From positions 10,927-23,671 of the forward strand of contig DKLU01000195.1 of assembly GCA_002455915.1 (NCBI GenBank): a stretch of 12,745 bases of DNA, in the 5' to 3' direction. This DNA comes from Chryseobacterium sp. UBA6632. GTDB taxonomy: Bacteria; Bacteroidota; Bacteroidia; Flavobacteriales; Weeksellaceae. The notes beneath the pieces were generated by a model. That model ran no database searches and was not told the DNA's origin. It saw only the letters and a program-made list of their open reading frames with translations. The position numbers and the translations under genes are program-made. Below, piece by piece: positions 7,121 through 12,745 of this stretch (positions within the stretch are counted from its first letter, which is position 1; every line of letters begins with the position of its first letter).

Positions 7121-8479
7121 TTAAGGTTGCTTTTGTATTTTAATGTCCACGATGATATAAGAGCTTGAGCCATTAGCTACAAATTCTTTAATCTTTACCG
7201 CTCCTTTTCTTCCGTCTGATGTCTGAAATAGAGTTACTCTTGGTACAACAGAATTGCTAAAGGGTGACTTTCCTGCGTTTGTTTCGATAATATTAATAGA
7301 ATTAAAATCATCTCCTGAATTTACAGCATCAAAACCTGATGAAGAAAGCTGTATCCCAACCAATTCCTGTGAATTGATAATTTTTGAATGAGTCGCATTT
7401 GGAATGGCTAAAAATCCGCTATTCTGTACCTCATCTGGAGACACAAACTGATTATAAATAAAGGAAGAATTCAACCCGAAAAAGGCAAAATCAATTTTAG
7501 AACCATTTGTTGCATTGACTTCATTCTGCTTAACCACAGTTCCCAATTCAGATGAAAAGAAACATCCTATGGTAGAACCGGCACTATTAATCCCTAATTT
7601 AACATCAGAAAAAGATAAAAGATTAGCATCCGGCAACACAACAACTTGTTTTTGCAACGTTTTGGTTTCTTTATCATTAATGGCTTTCAAAACAATAGTA
7701 TATGTCCCTGCTGCTGGCAAAGTTATATCTGGATTAGTGACTGATGAAACTGCCGGATTTGCCCCAACAATGCTCCATTCATACGAAAAAGCATTTGTTG
7801 AAAGGTTATTTAAATGTAATGTTACCGGAGCCTGATAATCGTTATCAATAGGATCTACTGTCCAATTAAAATCTACCGTCATCGCCGGCTTAATATTGAT
7901 AGTCTTTTGAGTAGAATACGTTTCCAGACCATTAGAAATTGTCAACTTAATTATATGATCTCCGGGAGTTGTAAATACAACATCCGGATTCTGAGCATTA
8001 GAAGTTGTGGGATTACCTCCTTCAAATTCCCAAAGATACTGGGTGGCACCTAATGATTTATCAATCATGTGTAAGGTAACAGGTGAAATATCACTTCCCT
8101 GCATTTGCCAGTCAAAATCTACATTCATGGCTGCATCTGCTTTTACCTCTATTATTTTCTCATCTACATTTCCATCCTTATTGGATGCCTTTAATTTAAT
8201 TTTATAAATTCCGGCAGAAGCATAGGTTACAGGTTGTGGATTTTTTTCTGTCGAACTTGTCACCGAAGCTCCGTCAAATGACCAGTCATACGTTTCTGCC
8301 CCGGTAGATTTGTTTGTAATTTCTACTTTTACAGGAACCGAATAATCATCATTTACCACTTTAATGCTAAAGTCTGCCTTTACCGGAATGCTTTCCTCCA
8401 CTGCACATGCATTAAAAATAAAAGTAATAGCAATGATGAGGAAAAGGGATGCAATTTTTATGTTTTTAAAAAAATTCAT
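7121..8479 (-). CDS. Lipoprotein with three PKD domains and an unassigned C-terminal domain
   Basis: The 452-aa product has a lipoprotein signal peptide: a basic start, a hydrophobic core (10-22) and the lipobox FNAC with Cys25. Mature residues +2 to +6 are AVEES, and the Glu-Glu pair at +4/+5 resembles Bacteroidota lipoprotein export signals that send lipoproteins to the cell surface. Three PKD-type beta-sandwich domains lie at about 34-113, 118-197 and 201-282. Each has a T-x-x-Y-x-W or S-Y-x-W core (YDWSFDG, YLWEFEG, YEWSIVG), an NP pair and a closing G-x-Y/H-x-I-x-L-x-x-S/I-N strand. Residues 285-452 form a different Ser/Asn-rich beta domain that I cannot name, ending in SSYIIVDIKIQKQP. 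There is no T9SS sorting domain. The gene lies 28 bp after the SprB-like gene and 11 bp before the barrel gene. Probable role, by inference: a surface lipoprotein bridging the secreted protein and the barrel. Confidence 0.82.
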   Translation of the reverse strand: MNFFKNIKIASLFLIIAITFIFNACAVEESIPVKADFSIKVVNDDYSVPVKVEITNKSTGAETYDWSFDGASVTSSTEKNPQPVTYASAGIYKIKLKASNKDGNVDEKIIEVKADAAMNVDFDWQMQGSDISPVTLHMIDKSLGATQYLWEFEGGNPTTSNAQNPDVVFTTPGDHIIKLTISNGLETYSTQKTINIKPAMTVDFNWTVDPIDNDYQAPVTLHLNNLSTNAFSYEWSIVGANPAVSSVTNPDITLPAAGTYTIVLKAINDKETKTLQKQVVVLPDANLLSFSDVKLGINSAGSTIGCFFSSELGTVVKQNEVNATNGSKIDFAFFGLNSSFIYNQFVSPDEVQNSGFLAIPNATHSKIINSQELVGIQLSSSGFDAVNSGDDFNSINIIETNAGKSPFSNSVVPRVTLFQTSDGRKGAVKIKEFVANGSSSYIIVDIKIQKQP

Positions 8480-8507
8480 GGTGTTCTATTTGTGTTTGTG
8501 ATTGTTA

Positions 8508-11500
8508 TTATTGTACAAGCATTTTCTTAACGAGTACCTCTCCTCCTGTTTCTACGATAATTAGGTATGAACCAGCTGGAAGTGAGGTATTATACGGAAT
8601 CGTAAAATAAGTAGATGGAGTCATTTTAACCGCCGGATAAGCTTCATGTGATACCATATCTATAATTCTTACGTTGACAATGGCTGCCTTGTCTAGACCT
8701 ACCAATATTTTAAACACTCCATTATTAGGGTTAGGAAGTATCGTAAACTCTCTTATGTTGGAGGCTTTTACAGGATTTAAATTCACTCCTGCTGTATTTT
8801 CTTCCACAATTACTTTTTTGTAGAAAGTTTTTTCGCATTCTCCTTGGGTTCCCTTTAGTCCTATTTCATAAGATCCTAATTGGGAAAATTTTAATTCTAA
8901 AAATTCATCCGTTTTATTCATAACCTGAATATCCGGAGTATCCGGAACAATCCACTCCACAGTTTGAGGCTTGGTAGGCGATGTATTCACCAGTACCACA
9001 GTTGCTTCCCTGTAAGCATGAGTCGTTAACATAAACTGAGGATTTAATATCTCTGAAGAATTTTTAACAACAACAGTATCCGTAGCCGTACAACCTTTTG
9101 AATCAGTGATTAAGACAGTGTAGCTACCTGCTACAGAAAGTATTATGGATGAAGCTGTTGAAATAATATTTCCAGATTGGTCTTTCCATTGGTATGTCGC
9201 TCCAGGATCATTTATAGCCACATTATACGTATGGCTATCTCCAAGACAAAGCGTAATGTCTGAACCTAAATCAACTGTAAGCTGTGCAGGATCTGTTAAT
9301 GTATAGTTTCTGAAAACACTGCATCCGTTGTCATCTGTAACGGTAACGGTATACGTTCCTGATGGAATATTTAGATTGCTTTCTCCAGTAACTCCGTTTG
9401 ACCATGTAACATTATAAGGTGCTTTTCCACCTGAAATATCCACTTTTATTTCGCCATTATTAGCTCCGAAGCATATAGGATTCTGTACAGAAATATCATC
9501 AATAATCAATTGATTCGGTCCCTGAATCTGAACACTTCCGCTTACTTTACAGTTTTTAGCATCGTTTACCAAAACAAAATAATTTCCTGCCGAAAGTCCT
9601 GTAACTGTCGGAGTCGTATCATTGGTATTCCATTGATAAGAATAGGCTCCTGTTCCTCCGGTGGCGGCCACAGAAACCTGTCCGCTGTTTTGGCTGTAGC
9701 ATGCGATTGTATTTGCAGAAAGCGTTATTGCCAAAGTAGCAGGAAACCCAAAAGTATATTCTGCATCAGTTGTATTATTGTTGACATCTTTAATAAGAAC
9801 CTTATATGTTCCTGTTGTCAGATTTTCCAGAGTAGCCTGAGTGGCCCCTGAAATATTCTGAAAAATACCATTATTTGATTTTTGCCATTGATAAGTATAT
9901 GTTCCGACACCACCTGTAACGGCAGCTTTCAAAATTCCGTCTTCTGCTTCATCAGGAACTCCATTGCTATCTAAATCTGCTTTATACTGATAATCATTGG
10001 CTATATTGCAAGAAATCTGCTTCTGAATATTTATTGTTACAGCTAGAGGATCCGGCTGAGACATAATAAATTCCTGAGAGATAATTCCGCAATTCCCTAA
10101 CTGGCTTGTAGCGCTGCTATAATTTTTATCTTTTACCGTTAAATAATAATTTCCAGCTGCCAAGCCATCAAGTTTAATGGTAAAAGGATTATTAACAGCA
10201 TCTGTAGTTATTCCGGCTGTGATTACCGTTCCAGTCGGGCTATCTTTTCTCCATTCAAAATTATAAGAACCACCTGTATTAGGGGTTCCTCCCACTACTC
10301 TCACCGAAATATATCCGTTGCTTAGTCCATAACCTGTAGGCTGTGAAACTTCAATTTCACTGGAAGGGAGATCAATGGCTTCAGCGGGTTGCGTAATAGT
10401 GACTGTAATTTCTTTTTCCGTTCCGTTTTCTTTAGCTACACAAAGATTAGAATCTCTTACTTTAATTTTATAAGTACCTGCTGCAAGGTTTGATATTTGA
10501 GAGTTATTTCCACTAGTAAAATTAGTCCAATCTACAAGCAACTGTCCATCTTTTACCACATGATACTGGAACTGATTTTGTCCTCCCGATGCCGTCAGAT
10601 TAATAATTCCATCATTTCCCTGATAGCAATACACATTGGTCTGGGAAGTCATGGAAAAAGTAACCGGAGTAGGTTTCGTAATTTCAAAACTAATGGTATG
10701 CGAAGGACTGTCGGTATAGGTAGCATTATTCTCATAAGTTCCTAATAAATCCAGCTTATAAGTTCCGGCAGGAAGGTCTTGTAAAGTATAGGAAGTACTG
10801 GTTTGCAAGTCGCCAGTAATATCCTGATTGATAACTGCAGCACCTGTAACGGTATTGATTAAGGATAATTTTAATGTTTCATTGGTCAATAAAGTTCTGT
10901 CGAAATTTAAAGTCACTGATCCATCCGAGGTATCTGAACATTTTGTCGGTGAAACTGTACTGGAAAGAATATGGGGAGCAGACTGAATAATCGTTAACGG
11001 AAGCGGTGTTGAAATTGATTGATATGTTCCGTTATTAAGACAAGATACTGCTCTAAAATAGATATTGTCTCCTACATATTGAAGATATCCTGCGCCTAAT
11101 AAATCCTTAGCAGAAAGCGTTAATATATGTAAATTATATAAAGTAGAAGGAACGTCCGTCCAGCTGATATTATCTAAACTATACTGATAATTATAGCTTG
11201 AAGCTACGAAACCATCATTATCGGTTATTGTAATTTTATCATCTGATGGTAAGTAAGTATTTGTTACGGCAGCTCCATTTACGATATTTTTTGAAGTTAA
11301 TGAATGTACCGGGAAAAGTGTCGCTCTTACTGTATAGGCAATAGATGTTGCATTATTATCTCCTTCATCACTGACTTGGCTCGTATTACAATCTGAAACA
11401 GAAATAGTTCTGTCAAAATCTTCATCATCACCATTACAGCCACCAATTGTAGCTCTTCTTTTTGCATATCCCTGCCCTCTTACAGATACAATTTTTTTTG

Positions 11501-11723
11501 CTCTGGTATATGATAAATCTACATCAAACCATTGTGACTGTCCGTTATAAACTTCTTCGCTGGTACCGTCAGAAAAGTTAAGAGTGATTTTACTCCAATA
11601 TTCACAGACTTTTCGCCCACCGCCATCAGCATGAAATCTGAAATAGACATTCACTTTATATTTATCCTGAGCAAAAGAGAATATTCCGCTCAATAGAAAT
11701 AACAGTAATAAAAATTTTTTCAT
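8508..11723 (-). CDS. T9SS-secreted surface protein with SprB-like repeats
   Basis: The 1071-aa product has a signal peptide (MKKFLLLLFLLSGIFSFA, cleavage after 18, mature QDKYKV). Residues 20-250 are an N-terminal region I cannot assign; it has Cys40, Cys96 and Cys112, a GGG turn and an acidic patch DDEDFD (99-104). About six SprB-like modules follow (255-812), then an Ig-like module (813-887; DITLCLGDSHTY, ATYQW, AGSYTVLITDSKGC) and a PKD-like module (893-973). The C-terminus (993-1071) is a T9SS type A sorting domain with ILPNPNNG at 995-1002, VRIIDM, LPAGSYLIIVE and a final VKKMLVQ strand. Family knowledge: such proteins cross the outer membrane by T9SS, lose the CTD and are released or attached to lipopolysaccharide. 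A Ca2+-loop-like insertion lies at 583-595. It is 14 bp after the FN3 gene. Adhesin or matrix roles are typical of such proteins, but the ligand is unknown. Confidence 0.9.
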   Translation of the reverse strand: MKKFLLLLFLLSGIFSFAQDKYKVNVYFRFHADGGGRKVCEYWSKITLNFSDGTSEEVYNGQSQWFDVDLSYTRAKKIVSVRGQGYAKRRATIGGCNGDDEDFDRTISVSDCNTSQVSDEGDNNATSIAYTVRATLFPVHSLTSKNIVNGAAVTNTYLPSDDKITITDNDGFVASSYNYQYSLDNISWTDVPSTLYNLHILTLSAKDLLGAGYLQYVGDNIYFRAVSCLNNGTYQSISTPLPLTIIQSAPHILSSTVSPTKCSDTSDGSVTLNFDRTLLTNETLKLSLINTVTGAAVINQDITGDLQTSTSYTLQDLPAGTYKLDLLGTYENNATYTDSPSHTISFEITKPTPVTFSMTSQTNVYCYQGNDGIINLTASGGQNQFQYHVVKDGQLLVDWTNFTSGNNSQISNLAAGTYKIKVRDSNLCVAKENGTEKEITVTITQPAEAIDLPSSEIEVSQPTGYGLSNGYISVRVVGGTPNTGGSYNFEWRKDSPTGTVITAGITTDAVNNPFTIKLDGLAAGNYYLTVKDKNYSSATSQLGNCGIISQEFIMSQPDPLAVTINIQKQISCNIANDYQYKADLDSNGVPDEAEDGILKAAVTGGVGTYTYQWQKSNNGIFQNISGATQATLENLTTGTYKVLIKDVNNNTTDAEYTFGFPATLAITLSANTIACYSQNSGQVSVAATGGTGAYSYQWNTNDTTPTVTGLSAGNYFVLVNDAKNCKVSGSVQIQGPNQLIIDDISVQNPICFGANNGEIKVDISGGKAPYNVTWSNGVTGESNLNIPSGTYTVTVTDDNGCSVFRNYTLTDPAQLTVDLGSDITLCLGDSHTYNVAINDPGATYQWKDQSGNIISTASSIILSVAGSYTVLITDSKGCTATDTVVVKNSSEILNPQFMLTTHAYREATVVLVNTSPTKPQTVEWIVPDTPDIQVMNKTDEFLELKFSQLGSYEIGLKGTQGECEKTFYKKVIVEENTAGVNLNPVKASNIREFTILPNPNNGVFKILVGLDKAAIVNVRIIDMVSHEAYPAVKMTPSTYFTIPYNTSLPAGSYLIIVETGGEVLVKKMLVQ
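9288..10961 (-). repeat. Array of about six SprB-like modules within the T9SS cargo gene
   Basis: Modules of 70-105 residues begin at about residues 255, 357, 452, 560, 664 and 740. The shared pattern is a Cys near the start, G-x-I/V-x-V strands, (G)GTGxYxYxW, L-x-x-G-T/N-Y-x-V/I-x-V-x-D, and usually a closing N-x-C. The last two (664-735 and 740-812) are the most canonical: GGTGAYSYQWNTNDTTPTVTG and SNGVTGESNLNIPSGTYTV-type cores. The first two are degenerate. They diverge too far at the DNA level for recent duplication to be visible by eye. Confidence 0.75.
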
Positions 11724-11737
11724 AGTATTTTGTGTGT

Positions 11738-12745
11738 TTAATATTCAATTGTGATTTTTTCAGTTTTAGCAAGTTGGTTGCTCTTTAGCATCGGCTTGAT
11801 CAGATACGTATAGGAATTGCTTACCTGAACCGATTTATCTTCGAGGAAATTCTGAGCTCCATTAAGTGTTCCCCACATGGTTGGCTTTTCAGTTCCTTTT
11901 TGACGATACACCATAATCTCACCAACATCTTTCCCGTTTATTTTCCACTGAAGTTCAATTTGCTTTTTATTTCTGTTGGCTGCACCTGAAAGATTGGTAA
12001 GGATAGAGAGTGCCTCTATTTTACTACTTCTCAGCGTCATTTCCTGAGATTTGTCGGACTTCAATTTACTTTTATCAATGGCCAATAAATAATAAGTATA
12101 CCTTTTATCTGCTTCAACCTCTTTATCTGTAAATGTATAATTGGGTTGAATATCTTTTGTTTCATAAATTACTTTCCAGCTTTTATCAGCATCATCTTTC
12201 GCCTGACGGAATAATTGATGAATCATCACATCTTCACTTTGGCTTCGCATCCAGTTGATAGTAATTTTACCATCATCTTGCAGTTTATACTCTGTGAAAA
12301 CCGGCGTTTGAGGTTTCACCTTATCAGGCTTTTCAAGTTCCAAAATAATAGATGGTTTTGATTGATTTTTCCTTCTGTCCGTAGCTGTTACATAATAATA
12401 AACCTTTGAATTCAGGTTTTCCAACACCACTTTATCCTCAAAATGATTTTTTGTAATGGCCTGTGGAGTCACACGAACCAGTTCATCTCCTTTTTGAATT
12501 CCCCTGAAAATATGATAACCTTCGAGGTCTTTTTCAGTGTTTGCTTTCCATTTTAGATGTACCACACCTAGCGAATCTATTTTTCCTTCAAACTGTACCG
12601 GCGTTTCCGGAGGTGTGATGTCATTGGGTTGCGCTAAGACAGAAAAAGATTCTCTTTTATCTCCCGCTTTACCAATCGCCTGTATTTTATAATAATTAGA
12701 GGGCGCCAGACTTTTTGTAATAATACTTCTTGTAGTTACAGGAAG
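11738..12745 (-). CDS. Fibronectin type III repeat protein, 5' end missing
   Basis: The frame stays open from the stop at 11738 to the window edge, giving 335 visible residues of a larger protein. The GTG at 12563-12565 is an internal valine, not a start. The visible part holds the tail of one FN3-type domain (residues 1-38, with SNYYKIQAIGKAGDK) and three full ones: about 45-140 (VVHLKWKANTEKDLEGYHIF, then YYYVTATDRRKNQS), 145-240 (KITINWMRSQSEDVMIHQLF, then YTYYLLAIDKSKLKSD) and 243-335 (QIELQWKINGKDVGEIMVY, then SYTYLIKPM). It ends in TEKITIEY with no T9SS sorting domain, so it is not a CTD-bearing cargo. It is the first visible gene of the surface operon, 14 bp upstream of the SprB-like gene. 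FN3 arrays usually act as spacers or binding modules; the lost N-terminus would show how it is exported. Confidence 0.85.
   Translation of the reverse strand, partial: LPVTTRSIITKSLAPSNYYKIQAIGKAGDKRESFSVLAQPNDITPPETPVQFEGKIDSLGVVHLKWKANTEKDLEGYHIFRGIQKGDELVRVTPQAITKNHFEDKVVLENLNSKVYYYVTATDRRKNQSKPSIILELEKPDKVKPQTPVFTEYKLQDDGKITINWMRSQSEDVMIHQLFRQAKDDADKSWKVIYETKDIQPNYTFTDKEVEADKRYTYYLLAIDKSKLKSDKSQEMTLRSSKIEALSILTNLSGAANRNKKQIELQWKINGKDVGEIMVYRQKGTEKPTMWGTLNGAQNFLEDKSVQVSNSYTYLIKPMLKSNQLAKTEKITIEY

Noticed and set aside
12563..12565. GTG as the start codon of the FN3 gene
   Set aside because: The frame is open for 60 more codons to the window edge, and those codons encode FN3-type sequence, including the linker and first strand of the domain the GTG would cut.
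1..12745. RNA genes, CRISPR arrays, insertion sequences or attachment sites
   Set aside because: I saw no tRNA-like cloverleaf, rRNA sequence, regularly spaced identical repeats, transposase or integrase, or flanking direct repeats. Covariance-model searches were not possible here.

Overview
The window looks like a chromosomal segment from a Bacteroidota member of class Flavobacteriia, most likely Chryseobacterium or a close relative in Weeksellaceae. The genus is inferred; nothing here proves it. Supporting signs are the AT-rich intergenic DNA, leaders without Shine-Dalgarno sequences, -7 promoter elements of the form TAnnTTTG, and surface proteins typical of the phylum: a type IX secretion (T9SS) C-terminal sorting domain, SprB-like repeats, and a PKD lipoprotein with acidic residues just after its lipobox cysteine.

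Left part (1-4366). A hairpin terminator at 59-91 closes an unseen plus-strand gene off the left edge. A small VOC/glyoxalase-fold gene (190-603) follows, with its own -7 element. It converges on a three-gene minus-strand operon, gnd-zwf-pgl (4366 down to 723), and a perfect 16-bp hairpin lies between the convergent units. The operon encodes the whole oxidative branch of the pentose phosphate pathway: glucose-6-phosphate to 6-phosphogluconolactone (Zwf), to 6-phosphogluconate (Pgl), to ribulose-5-phosphate plus CO2 (Gnd). Gnd carries D-L-D where NADP-dependent enzymes usually have N-R-S/T, so its coenzyme preference may differ from that of Zwf, which keeps the expected arginine.

Middle (4367-5354). 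A divergent intergenic region holds a small palindrome upstream of gnd and a good -7 element for a short plus-strand gene of unknown function (4763-5119, 118 aa). That gene ends in a long hairpin terminator.

Right part (5355-12745). Four tightly spaced minus-strand genes, 11-28 bp apart, form a probable operon that runs off the right edge. In transcription order they encode a fibronectin type III repeat protein (5' end missing), a 1071-aa T9SS cargo with SprB-like modules, a triple-PKD lipoprotein, and a 584-aa outer-membrane beta-barrel. Each product appears to reach the envelope by a different route. The simplest inference is that they form a cell-surface assembly or adhesin complex. I cannot assign it to a named system, and it is the best candidate here for something undescribed.
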